This document shows, one piece after another, positions 10,350 to 17,456 of a stretch of 64,000 nucleotides of DNA. Under the pieces are notes generated by a model. That model was not told the DNA's origin. It did not search any database and saw only the letters and a list, made by a program, of their open reading frames with translations. The position numbers and the translations under genes were made by a program. Location of the stretch: positions 62,001-126,000 of the forward strand of contig NZ_JACCAE010000001.1 of the NCBI RefSeq assembly GCF_013409205.1. Reading direction: 5' to 3'. Position 1 is the first letter of the stretch; every line of letters begins with the position of its first letter. The DNA is from Janibacter cremeus (GTDB lineage: Bacteria; Actinomycetota; Actinomycetes; Actinomycetales; Dermatophilaceae).

Positions 10350-10452
10350 GGCGCTCCAGAGGTGCCTGATCCGCGGGGTCCTGGCGCCTGAGAGGTTCCG
10401 GGGAGATTTGCCCCTTCGGCGCCTCGCGCGTTGCACGAGGACTCTCCCCCGT
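10350..10452 (-). promoter_or_regulatory. Glycine riboswitch (single aptamer) upstream of gcvP
   Basis: On the minus strand the leader contains the glycine aptamer landmarks in order: GGGGGAGAGTCC, then GCGCCGAAGGGGCAA, then CCTCTCAGGCGCCAGGAC, then ACCTCTGGAG. These match the conserved core of known gcvT leaders in order and spacing. Only one aptamer is present; no second copy is seen up- or downstream. About 56 bases separate the aptamer from the gcvP ATG, enough for an expression platform. The closing strand CCTCTGG could re-pair with CAGAAGGGG downstream, which would give a switch, but that pairing is a guess. Glycine probably turns gcvP on, as in other bacteria. Confidence 0.93.
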
Positions 10453-10503
10453 GGGGTGAGCAGCGCTGTCAGGCTACCAGCGTGACCGCGATGGCGGTCG
10501 GGC

Positions 10504-11073
10504 TCAGGCGAGCTTCGCGCGTCGGCGGGCGGAGAGCTCGTCTCCCGGCACCGCGGCAGGCTCGGTCTGGTCCATGCGCTCGCTCGGGATCTCCAGCAAA
10601 GAGCCCTCGACCTCGCGCCAGACGCGCCCGACGGCGATCCCGAAGACGCCCTGCCCACCCTGCACGAGGTCGATGACCTCGTCGGCGGAGGTGCACTCGT
10701 AGACACTCGCGCCATCGCTCATCAGGGTGATCTGGGCCAGGTCCTCGACGCCGCGCTCACGAAGGTGCTGGATCGCGACCCGGATCTGCTGGAGGGAGAC
10801 GCCGGTGTCCAGGAGTCGCTTGACCACCTTGAGCACGAGGATGTCGCGGAAGCCGTAGAGCCGCTGGCTGCCGGACCCGGCAGCGCCACGCACTGCTGGC
10901 TCGACAAGACCGGTGCGGGCCCAGTAGTCGAGCTGACGGTAGGTGATCCCGGCGGCGCTGCAGGCGGCAGGACCGCGATAGCCGATGTCCTCGGACAACT
11001 CGGGCAGGTCGTCGTCGAAGAGCACGCCCTGGGTCCGGACGTCGGTCCGGCCCTCCTCGTTCGTGGCGTCCAC
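10504..11073 (-). CDS. MerR-family regulator (Rv1830-like)
   Basis: A 189-residue MerR-type transcription factor. The N-terminal winged helix-turn-helix (residues ~30-100) contains GITYRQLDYWARTGLVEP and a LYGFRDILVLKVVKRLLD segment; a dimerisation helix and a short effector-like region follow. There is no cysteine cluster, so metal sensing is unlikely. Gene order (DUF151 before, gcvP after) matches the mycobacterial Rv1830 locus, whose product has been linked to cell-division control. GTG at 11073 is preceded by GGAGGG. It has its own promoter in the 202-bp gap upstream and may be co-transcribed with gcvP through the riboswitch leader. Target genes are not evident here. Confidence 0.88.
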   Translation of the reverse strand: MDATNEEGRTDVRTQGVLFDDDLPELSEDIGYRGPAACSAAGITYRQLDYWARTGLVEPAVRGAAGSGSQRLYGFRDILVLKVVKRLLDTGVSLQQIRVAIQHLRERGVEDLAQITLMSDGASVYECTSADEVIDLVQGGQGVFGIAVGRVWREVEGSLLEIPSERMDQTEPAAVPGDELSARRRAKLA

Positions 11074-11149
11074 TACGCCCTCCTGCCCTCACCGTGGTCC
11101 CGGATCGAGCCGGGTGGAATTGCACCGGTGTGGCCCGGTGCTGTCTTCG

Positions 11150-11178
11150 ACGCTACGGCGGCGCGGGGAGGGCGTCAA
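11150..11178 (-). promoter_or_regulatory. Promoter of the Rv1830-like merR gene, with leader hairpin
   Basis: TTGACG (11173-11178) and TAGCGT (11150-11155) on the minus strand are separated by exactly 17 bases, a near-ideal housekeeping-sigma promoter. Just downstream, near the predicted transcript start, GCACCGG (11122-11128) and CCGGTGC (11135-11141) form a 7-bp inverted repeat that could be an operator or leader hairpin. The promoter lies between DUF151 and merR, so merR can be expressed apart from the genes upstream. Confidence 0.65.
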
Positions 11179-11275
11179 ACACCCCCTGCGGCGAGCGGCT
11201 CGCGTGTCGGTAACGATCAGGTCGCGGTGGGATGGACGGACGTCAGGGCCCGTCCACGTCGAGGTTGCTGCGGAC

Positions 11276-11749
11276 CTACGTCCCGGGCTCGTCGAAGTCC
11301 TCCGGCGAGACCTCGTCCAAGAACTCCTTGAACTTGGCCACCTCGTCCTCGTCATCGTCCGATGACTCGATGCCCACCTCGTCCAGAACCTGGTCGGTGG
11401 CAACGATCTCGGCCCCGGTACGCAGCGCCAGGGCCACGCCGTCGGAGGTCCTCGCGGAGATCTCGGTCCCGTCGTCGAGGACGAGGGTGGCATGGAAGAC
11501 GCCTTCGAGGACCGCGTCGATACGCACCGTCGCCAGCTCACGACCCACGGCTGCGACGACGTCGACCAGCAGGTCGTGCGTCAGCGGACGCGGAGGTTCC
11601 ACCCCCTCCTGGGCGTAGGCGATGGCCGTGGCCTCGGCAGCCCCGATCCAGATGGGCACGCGTCGGCCGCCATCGCGCTCACGCAGGAGCACGATCGGCT
11701 GGGAGGTGGGCATCTCCACCCGGACCCCGAGGACGTCGAGCAACTTCAC
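11276..11749 (-). CDS. DUF151 / bifunctional nuclease family protein
   Basis: A 157-residue protein of the BFN/DUF151 family, described in plants as a nuclease; bacterial members are widespread and their role is unsettled. Family hallmarks are visible: LLRERDGGRRVPIWIGAAEATAIA near the N-terminus, LTHDLL, and SDGVALALR. The C-terminus is an acidic Asp/Glu tail (residues ~127-157). The start is a GTG, with TAGGCT six bases before it, which suggests an additional leaderless transcript. It sits between two MerR regulators, as in mycobacteria (Rv1829). Function in this organism is unknown. Confidence 0.9.
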   Translation of the reverse strand: MKLLDVLGVRVEMPTSQPIVLLRERDGGRRVPIWIGAAEATAIAYAQEGVEPPRPLTHDLLVDVVAAVGRELATVRIDAVLEGVFHATLVLDDGTEISARTSDGVALALRTGAEIVATDQVLDEVGIESSDDDEDEVAKFKEFLDEVSPEDFDEPGT

Positions 11750-11769
11750 ACCCCTAGCCTATCGCTCGC

Positions 11770-12477
11770 TCATGTACGCGTCTGCAGCCCCCGGCGCACC
11801 AGTGCCATGTGGAGGTCGAGGCAGTCCTCGACGACCCGCCTGGTCACGGTGTCGTCGTCGAGCCCCTCGTCGCCGGCGGCCCGACCATGCAGCGCCTGCT
11901 GCCCCAGGACGTGCTCGGCCAGACCGAGGTCGCGCTCGGCCGCGCTCTTGAAGGGACGCAGGTGACGCACGTCGATCCCGACCGCCACCAGAGCACCGGA
12001 GGCACGAGCCACCTCGAGATCGGCGTGGTCGTAGTACTCGCTGCTCTTGGGCAACAGGCCGTAGGAGATGAGCTCCCGGAAGGTCGCCGTGTCGATGTCT
12101 GCGGCCTCCTGCAGCTCCACCGCGGTGAGGCGAAGGGGGCGTGACCGCTCCGGGGGCGGGTCGAGACGGACGCCGGACTGCGCGGGCCCGGGCGGGGCAG
12201 CGACTGCGCCGTCGTCGTCGACGTTCAGGCCCCGGTCCATGGCGTCGAGTCGCTCGCGGATGACCTTCAACGGCCAGAACCGGTCCCGCTGGGCAGCAAG
12301 CACGAAGCGCAGACGCTCGACGTCCGCTCGGGAGAACTTCCGGTACCCGGAGGTCGTGCGCGAGGGGCTGATCAGCCCCTCGGCCTCCAGGTACCGGACC
12401 TTGGAAATGGTGACATCGGGGAAGTCACCCTCGAGCTGCGCGATGAGGGCGCCGATCCCGATGCGCTCGTCGGGCAC
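11770..12477 (-). CDS. ftsR: MerR-family cell-division regulator FtsR
   Basis: A 235-residue MerR-type regulator. The N-terminal winged helix contains FPDVTISKVRYLEAEGLI and GYRKFSRADVERLRFVL, close to corynebacterial FtsR and mycobacterial Rv1828, which are reported to activate ftsZ expression. A linker with Pro/Asp-rich sequence (~85-115) leads to a C-terminal effector-like domain carrying LTAVELQEAADIDTATFRELI. The GTG at 12477 lies 2 bp after the garA-like stop, so the genes are coupled. The gene name rests on family similarity plus the garA/DUF151 context; the division role is known only from relatives. Confidence 0.9.
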   Translation of the reverse strand: MPDERIGIGALIAQLEGDFPDVTISKVRYLEAEGLISPSRTTSGYRKFSRADVERLRFVLAAQRDRFWPLKVIRERLDAMDRGLNVDDDGAVAAPPGPAQSGVRLDPPPERSRPLRLTAVELQEAADIDTATFRELISYGLLPKSSEYYDHADLEVARASGALVAVGIDVRHLRPFKSAAERDLGLAEHVLGQQALHGRAAGDEGLDDDTVTRRVVEDCLDLHMALVRRGLQTRT

Positions 12478-12479
12478 CG

Positions 12480-12932
12480 TCAGCTGGTCGAGGCGCTGGC
12501 GTAGTAGACGAGGCGGAACTTGCCGATCTGCACCTCATCGCCAGTACGCAGCGCAACCTGGTCGATCCGCTCCTTGTTGACGTAGGTCCCGTTGAGGGAG
12601 CCCACGTCACGCACGCCGAATCCCCGCTCCTCGCGCGAGAAGACCGCGTGCTTGCGCGAGACGGTGACGTCATCGAGGAAGATGTCCCGGTCCGGTCCGC
12701 GTCCGGTCGTGACCTCGGCGTCGTCGAGCAGGAAGCGGGCGCCGGTGTTGGGGCCACGCAGGACGATGAGCAGAGCAGTCCCGGGGTGGAGCGCGTCCAC
12801 CGTCGCCTGCTCCTCGCGGCTGAGGTGGTAGTCGGACTCCGGCAGGTCGGCTGGCGCGCTGCTCCCCATCCCGGTGAACTGCTGAGTCGCCGGGTCCTGT
12901 CGTGCGGGCTGGTCGTTCTGGTTGCCGCTCAT
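12480..12932 (-). CDS. garA: FHA-domain protein, GarA/OdhI-like
   Basis: A 150-residue protein with a C-terminal forkhead-associated domain (residues ~55-145) containing TGRGPDRDIFLDDVTVSRKH and DVGSLNGTYVNKERID; these carry the conserved Gly-Arg, Ser-x-x-His and Asn-Gly phosphothreonine-binding positions. GarA/OdhI proteins inhibit 2-oxoglutarate dehydrogenase and tune glutamate metabolism, and are switched by phosphorylation of an N-terminal ETTS-type motif. That motif and the following VFRADFL segment are not present here; the N-terminus is instead Gln/Ser/Pro-rich. Start ATG at 12932 has GGAGGGAG upstream. It lies between gcvH and ftsR, as in mycobacteria (Rv1827). The fold is certain, the regulatory mode is not. 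Confidence 0.88.
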   Translation of the reverse strand: MSGNQNDQPARQDPATQQFTGMGSSAPADLPESDYHLSREEQATVDALHPGTALLIVLRGPNTGARFLLDDAEVTTGRGPDRDIFLDDVTVSRKHAVFSREERGFGVRDVGSLNGTYVNKERIDQVALRTGDEVQIGKFRLVYYASASTS

Positions 12933-13011
12933 CCAGCGCTCCCTCCTGTCGTGTCTTGGGTCAAGCCTACGTGACCGGCCCCGCATCGGGGCCGGCCGGG
13001 GACAGATGCCC

Positions 13012-13401
13012 TCAGTCGATCTGGGCGCGGTAGGCGGCAGCGTCGAGCAGACCCGAGGTGTCGGTCCCCTCGGCGAGCTCGAGCTCGTACATCCAGCCCT
13101 CGCCGTAGGGCGCGGTGTTGACCAGCTCGGGCGTCGCGTCCAGCGCCTCGTTGACGGCGGTGATCGTGCCGGCGAGGGGGGCGTACAGGTCGCTGACGGA
13201 CTTGGTGGACTCGACCTCTCCGCAGGAGTCCCCGACGGCGACCGTGTCACCGACCTCGGGGAGGCTGACGTACACCACGTCACCGAGCGCGTCCTGGGCG
13301 TAGTGGGTGATGCCCACACGCACCCGACCGGACTCGGTGGTGGCGACCCACTCGTGGTCGCTGCTGTACCGGAGGTCCTCGGGGTAGGTGGCGTCGCTCA
13401 T
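13012..13401 (-). CDS. gcvH: Glycine cleavage system H protein
   Basis: A 129-residue lipoyl carrier protein that shuttles the aminomethyl intermediate between the P, T and L proteins of glycine cleavage. The lipoyl-lysine is K67 in the motif GEVESTKSVSDLYAP; HEWV and GITHYAQDALGDVVYV are also family-typical. ATG at 13401 is preceded by GGAGAG. It lies between the DUF881 gene (22 bp away) and the garA-like gene (79 bp gap). The glycine riboswitch is only before gcvP, so H and P proteins are probably controlled differently. Confidence 0.97.
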   Translation of the reverse strand: MSDATYPEDLRYSSDHEWVATTESGRVRVGITHYAQDALGDVVYVSLPEVGDTVAVGDSCGEVESTKSVSDLYAPLAGTITAVNEALDATPELVNTAPYGEGWMYELELAEGTDTSGLLDAAAYRAQID

Positions 13402-13423
13402 CTCTCTCCTTCGTGTTCCCGGC

Positions 13424-14227
13424 TCACTTCAAGCCGTCCGTCGGCTCCGGGTGTGGCTGAGCGTAACGAGGCGATGAATTGGAGTGCAACGCCTCCACGT
13501 TGATCGAGGAGAAGTCGTGCACGGTCACCTCGCCTCCCTTGCTACGCACCGACTCGGAGACACCACCCGGGATCTCCATCGCGGAGCTCATCGTCTGCGG
13601 GTCACCGATGACGATGAAGGTGTACGGCGCCGTGAGCGTCTGGCCATCGACGACGATGCCCTCTTCGCTGTCCCGGAACCACGTACTGGCGATGATCCGG
13701 GTGTCGCCGACCTGCATGGCCTCGGCGCCGGCGTCGCGCAGCTCCTGCACGGCGTCGAGCAGCGTCGCGGCGTCGACCTCCCCACCCTGGTCCTCGATTT
13801 GCAGGGTGATCCCGGGGCCGGTCGCCGGCACCGTACCCGCAAGGATGCCGAGGGTGTCTGCACGCTCCTTCGCTGCAGCGATCGCCTCGGGCGAGTTGCC
13901 CTCGCTGTCGGCGAGCCGGTTCTTCGTCTCCTCGAGCTCGACGATCTCGTCGTCGAGACGATTGCTGTTCTGGGTGACGTCGTCGAGGATGCGCACGAGC
14001 TCGTCCTGCCGCAGGTCCTCCAGGCCCTGCGACTGGGTCTGGCGCACCTGGGTGGCCAGGGCGAAACCCAGCAGGGAGGCGAGCAGGAGGGCGAAGACGT
14101 TGGCCCGCGTCACGCGTGGCCGCGCCATCAGGTAGATCCGTCGCCAGGACGCCTTCGTGGACCTGCCGTCCCGGCCTCCCGTCGTCTTCGGGACAGGCCC
14201 GTCGCTGTCAGTCATGTCCTCGCTCAT
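13424..14227 (-). CDS. DUF881 membrane-anchored protein (second copy)
   Basis: A 267-residue protein with a cytoplasmic N-terminus, one membrane helix (around residues 45-62, VFALLLASLLGFALATQV), a short coiled coil (~70-115) and an extracytoplasmic DUF881 domain with PATGPGITLQIEDQGG and GAEAMQVGDTRIIASTWF. DUF881 proteins are conserved in Actinobacteria and Firmicutes and have no settled role; a cell-envelope or division role has been suggested from neighbours. The ATG at 14227 overlaps the small basic protein stop by 4 bp; a second ATG four codons in (14215) is possible. It is paralogous to the gene at 14553-15506. Confidence 0.88.
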   Translation of the reverse strand: MSEDMTDSDGPVPKTTGGRDGRSTKASWRRIYLMARPRVTRANVFALLLASLLGFALATQVRQTQSQGLEDLRQDELVRILDDVTQNSNRLDDEIVELEETKNRLADSEGNSPEAIAAAKERADTLGILAGTVPATGPGITLQIEDQGGEVDAATLLDAVQELRDAGAEAMQVGDTRIIASTWFRDSEEGIVVDGQTLTAPYTFIVIGDPQTMSSAMEIPGGVSESVRSKGGEVTVHDFSSINVEALHSNSSPRYAQPHPEPTDGLK

Positions 14228-14556
14228 GCCTTGAAGAGGTGCCGTCGGATGGACGCCACGTTGGAGAAGATGCGCACACCGAGGATGACGACGACGCCGG
14301 TGGACATCTGTGAGCCCACACCGAGCTGGTCGCCCAGGAAGACGATGAATGCGGCTACCAGCACGTTGGACAGGAAGCTGACGACGAAGACCTTGTCGTT
14401 GAAGATGCCGTCCAGCGTGGCCCGCACGGCGCCGAAGACGGCGTCGAGGGCAGCGATGACCGCGATCGGAAGGTAGGGCTGCATCCACACGGGGACGTCG
14501 GGCTGGAGGATGAGGCCGAGGACGATCCCGACCACCAGACCGAATGCGGGGATCAT
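14224..14556 (-). CDS. Small basic protein, DUF1290 family
   Basis: A 110-residue integral membrane protein with about three hydrophobic helices (residues ~1-20, 28-48, 58-100) and the family motif YLPIAVIAALDAVFGAVRA. Members are always encoded beside DUF881 genes, here directly between two of them with 4-bp ATGA overlaps on both sides, so the three products are probably made in fixed ratio and may form one membrane complex. The matching mycobacterial set is Rv1823-Rv1825. Biochemical function is unknown. Length is typical. Confidence 0.9.
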   Translation of the reverse strand: MIPAFGLVVGIVLGLILQPDVPVWMQPYLPIAVIAALDAVFGAVRATLDGIFNDKVFVVSFLSNVLVAAFIVFLGDQLGVGSQMSTGVVVILGVRIFSNVASIRRHLFKA

Positions 14557-15506
14557 GGGGTCTCCTTCTTCCGGGGGATCACCGCGGGGGGCGTGGCCCC
14601 TGCGGGGATGGCGCTCGCAGCGTGGGTGCGGATGTTGGTGGCACTGGGCAGGTCGAGATCGTCCTGCGTGGTCAGAGTGGTCAGGATGCCGTAGTTGTTG
14701 CGCAGCCCCGTCAAGTAGGAGCCGGCCGTACTCTCGGCGAAGTCGGTCTGCATCTGCTGGGGGTCGCCGATCGCCTCGATCGTGTACGGACGGGTCAACG
14801 GACGGAAGTTGACCAGGATCGCCTCTCCCGCGAACCGAATGGCGGTCCTGGATGTCAGGCGCTGCCCGTTGATGGCGATTGCCTCCGCTCCGGCACCCCA
14901 CAGTCCGTTGGTGATCAGCTGCAGGTCCTTGGAGCGAACCCGGCCTTCGTCGTTGGCTCCGGTGCGGGGATCGCCGTCGGCGCTGGTGCCCGTGCCGGGT
15001 GCGTCGTCGAGGGTGACGCGCAGGCCGGGTCCCGCGACGGGGACGAGTCCGCTGGCGACAGCGATGCCGGCGTGCCGGTCACCAGCGACGTCGGGATCGA
15101 GCAGGGCCGTGGCCGTGCTGATCTGCGCCCGCAGTTCCCGGATCCGCTCGTCGTGGCCATCGACCTCCTCCTGGCGGTCCTCGATCTGCTCGATGAGCTG
15201 TGCGCGGGCGTCCGCACGTGTGCCGTCGTCGCCTCGCAGATTGGCTGTGCTCACGCCGATCATCAGGCCGATGACGAGCACCCAGACGATCAGAGCGGGG
15301 CGCCGAGTGCCGCTGGAGCGAGGTAGTCCTGCCGCCTCCCGCCTCTCGGCAGCGGCGGCGTACCCGGGGTCCAGCGGGCGCTCGAGCATCGAGGTGAGCA
15401 GCGTCATCGAGGCATCCGCGCGACGCCTGGGCGTGGTCGTCCCCTTCGTCTCGACGTAGTCCACCTCGCTCTCGTCGACATCAGGGGTCGGCTCGTCAGG
15501 TCGCAC
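14553..15506 (-). CDS. DUF881 membrane-anchored protein (first copy)
   Basis: A 317-residue paralogue of the following DUF881 protein: an N-terminal cytoplasmic tail, the family segment MTLLTSMLERPLDPGYAAAA, a membrane helix near residues 68-85, a coiled coil with RQEEVDGHDERIRELRAQI, and an extracytoplasmic domain containing VPVAGPGLRVTLDDAPG. The start is uncertain: GTG at 15506 has AGAGG 8 bases ahead and is preferred; GTG at 15515 and ATG at 15407 are alternatives. It is the first gene of the minus-strand cluster running to ftsR and beyond, divergent from the aminotransferase gene. Confidence 0.83.
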   Translation of the reverse strand: MRPDEPTPDVDESEVDYVETKGTTTPRRRADASMTLLTSMLERPLDPGYAAAAERREAAGLPRSSGTRRPALIVWVLVIGLMIGVSTANLRGDDGTRADARAQLIEQIEDRQEEVDGHDERIRELRAQISTATALLDPDVAGDRHAGIAVASGLVPVAGPGLRVTLDDAPGTGTSADGDPRTGANDEGRVRSKDLQLITNGLWGAGAEAIAINGQRLTSRTAIRFAGEAILVNFRPLTRPYTIEAIGDPQQMQTDFAESTAGSYLTGLRNNYGILTTLTTQDDLDLPSATNIRTHAASAIPAGATPPAVIPRKKETP

Positions 15507-15612
15507 GAGGGGCACCTCTCCCCCATCGGGAGGCCCTCGCGGACCGCCCGGACCACTCGTACATGCGCACCTGCCCAGACTAGGTGGTGGTCGACGGTGG
15601 AAGAGTGAGGAC

Positions 15613-16758
15613 ATGCATCGTCATGTCCTCATCCACGACGCGTCCACCTGTCGACGGCGCACGAGCATCAAGTGGCAGCACTACGACCCGGACGTCCTGC
15701 CGCTGTGGGTCGCCGAGATGGACGTGAAGCCTGCCCCTGCCGTCGCCGATGAGATCCGGCGCGTCGTCGCGGACGGGGACCTCGGCTATCCCGTCGCGGG
15801 CACCTACCTCGAGGCGGTGGCCCGGTGGTATGCCCGGTGGTCCGCGGCGACAGATCCCTCCCGGATGGCTTTGGTCACCGATGCCATGAGTGGGGTCAAG
15901 GGAGCGATCATCGCCATGACCGATCCCGGCGACCCGGTCTACGTCACGGTGCCGGTCTACCCACCGTTCCACTCCGTGGTCGCGGCAAGCGGTCGGCAGA
16001 AGGTCCCGGTCGCACTGACGACCGACGGCCGTCTGGACGTCCCGGCGCTGGAGGCGGCGTTCACCTCCTCCCCCGGCCGTGGTGCCGTCCTGCTGTCCAA
16101 CCCGCACAACCCAACCGGCACCGTGCCCACCGCCGGTGAATTGACCGATCTGGCCCGGGCCGCCGAGCGGAACGGCGTGGCGATCATCAGCGACGAGGTC
16201 CATGCGCCGCTGGTCCTGCCCGGAGCGCAGTTCACCCCCATCGTGTCGGTCCCGGAGGCGCGCGGTGCGCTGAGCGTGATCTCTGCGGCGAAGGGGTGGA
16301 ACCTCGCTGGTCTGAAGGCGGCGGCGGTCGTGGGCGGGCCCGATGCGTCCGCCGCGATCGGTCGGGTGCCCGCGGACCTGGCCTACACCGCGAGCCACGT
16401 GGCCATACGGGCACACATCGCGGCCATGGACGAGGGCCAGGACTGGCTGGCCGACCTGGTCCACGACCTCGCCGCCAACCGGTCACTCCTCGGCCGGTTG
16501 CTCGAGCAGCACGTGCCGGACGTCCGCTGGCGCCCGGGTGAGGCGACCTACCTCGCGTGGCTGGACTGCCGTGCGCTCGGACTGGGGGACGACCCTGCCG
16601 ACCACTTCCTCCGCCACGGACGCGTCGCCCTGAACTCGGGCGTGCCCTTCGGAGGTGGACGTGGCCACGCGCGCCTGAACTTCGCCGCCTCCCCGGTGGT
16701 GCTCGACGAGGCAGTGCGCAGGATGGCGCACGGCCTCGACCAGCGAGTCGACTGGTGA
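15613..16758 (+). CDS. PLP-dependent C-S beta-lyase, MalY/PatB family aminotransferase fold
   Basis: A 381-residue fold-type I PLP enzyme. Typical MalY/PatB features: the N-terminal TSIKWQHYDPDVLPLWVAEMDV, substrate loop LSNPHNPTGT, SDEVHAPLV, and the PLP lysine K227 in SAAKGWNLAGLK. Such enzymes split cystathionine or other cysteine S-conjugates to a thiol, pyruvate and ammonia. The family also includes aminotransferase-like members, so the substrate is not certain. The C-terminal RLNFAASP carries the carboxylate-binding arginine. It is transcribed alone, divergent from the DUF881 gene 106 bp away. Confidence 0.88.
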   Translation: MHRHVLIHDASTCRRRTSIKWQHYDPDVLPLWVAEMDVKPAPAVADEIRRVVADGDLGYPVAGTYLEAVARWYARWSAATDPSRMALVTDAMSGVKGAIIAMTDPGDPVYVTVPVYPPFHSVVAASGRQKVPVALTTDGRLDVPALEAAFTSSPGRGAVLLSNPHNPTGTVPTAGELTDLARAAERNGVAIISDEVHAPLVLPGAQFTPIVSVPEARGALSVISAAKGWNLAGLKAAAVVGGPDASAAIGRVPADLAYTASHVAIRAHIAAMDEGQDWLADLVHDLAANRSLLGRLLEQHVPDVRWRPGEATYLAWLDCRALGLGDDPADHFLRHGRVALNSGVPFGGGRGHARLNFAASPVVLDEAVRRMAHGLDQRVDW

Positions 16759-16809
16759 ACGACGCATTCAGCAGGCTGCGTGGCCGGTCTCACGATTCAT
16801 CGAATTCCC

Positions 16810-16838
16810 TTGGCGTGCAGTGGGTTTCGCCATACTAG
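16810..16838 (+). promoter_or_regulatory. Candidate promoter P1 of ectABC, overlapped by an inverted repeat
   Basis: TTGGCG (16810-16815) and TACTAG (16833-16838) with a 17-base spacer. A TTCGC-N7-GCGAA inverted repeat (16826-16842) covers the -10 and could be a repressor site. The transcript would start near 16845, giving a ~40-base leader before ectA. Confidence 0.5.
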
Positions 16839-16850
16839 CGAAGCGCGGAC

Positions 16851-16878
16851 TTGATCTGTGCGCAGGTCACGTTAGGTT
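16851..16878 (+). promoter_or_regulatory. Candidate promoter P2 of ectABC (leaderless)
   Basis: TTGATC (16851-16856), 16-base spacer, TAGGTT (16873-16878), then 7 bases to the ectA GTG. The transcript would begin at or next to the start codon. This agrees with the lack of a ribosome-binding site before ectA. Confidence 0.5.
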
Positions 16879-16885
16879 GAAACAG

Positions 16886-17401
16886 GTGACCCCCGACGCA
16901 TCAGATGACCAAAAGCCCTCCGACGAGTCCCTCTTCGTCCTGCGCCAGCCGACCATTTCGGACGGTGGCGCCATGTGGCGTGTGGCCAAGGACTCCCGGA
17001 CACTCGACCTCAACACCTCCTACGCCTACCTGTTGTGGGCGCGGGACTTCGCCACGACGAGCGTCGTCGCCGTGCGTGCCGGTGGGGTCGTCGGCTTCGT
17101 GAGCGGCTACATCCGTCCCGACGCACCGCACACCCTGATGGTGTGGCAGGTTGCCGTCGACGCCGACCAGCGCGGTCATGGACTGGCCGGCCGTATGCTT
17201 GACCACCTGGCCGACACCGTGCCGGGCATGACCTCGCTCGAGACGACGATCACCGACGACAACGCCGCCTCCCGTGCGCTCTTCGGTGCCTTCGCCCGCA
17301 AGCGCGACGCGAACCACCAGGAGATCGACCTCTTCACGCGCGAGCACTTCCCCGACGAGGGACACGAGCCGGAGGTGCTGCACCGCATCGGACCGTTCTG
17401 A
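16886..17401 (+). CDS. ectA: L-2,4-diaminobutyrate N-acetyltransferase EctA
   Basis: A 171-residue GNAT-fold enzyme that acetylates L-2,4-diaminobutyrate, the second step from aspartate semialdehyde to the compatible solute ectoine. Typical EctA sequence is present: RVAKDSRTLDLNTSYAYLLWARDFATTS, the acetyl-CoA loop VAVDADQRGHGLAGRML, and TITDDNAASRALF. I chose the GTG at 16886; a longer frame to 16820 would run into the promoter. There is no Shine-Dalgarno before it, which fits leaderless translation. First gene of ectABC; 55 bp before ectB. Confidence 0.95.
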   Translation: MTPDASDDQKPSDESLFVLRQPTISDGGAMWRVAKDSRTLDLNTSYAYLLWARDFATTSVVAVRAGGVVGFVSGYIRPDAPHTLMVWQVAVDADQRGHGLAGRMLDHLADTVPGMTSLETTITDDNAASRALFGAFARKRDANHQEIDLFTREHFPDEGHEPEVLHRIGPF

Positions 17402-17456
17402 TCCCGACCCCGACGACTTCCCCACTCCCCGAGCCCCTGACGAGGAAGGACCTCCC

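Noticed and set aside
9184-10485. 433-codon plus-strand frame antisense to gcvP and the riboswitch
   Set aside because: Antisense shadow with no domains.
10200-10500. Second glycine aptamer
   Set aside because: Searched both sides of the aptamer on the minus strand for a second GCGCCGAAGG/CTCTCAGG core; none is present.
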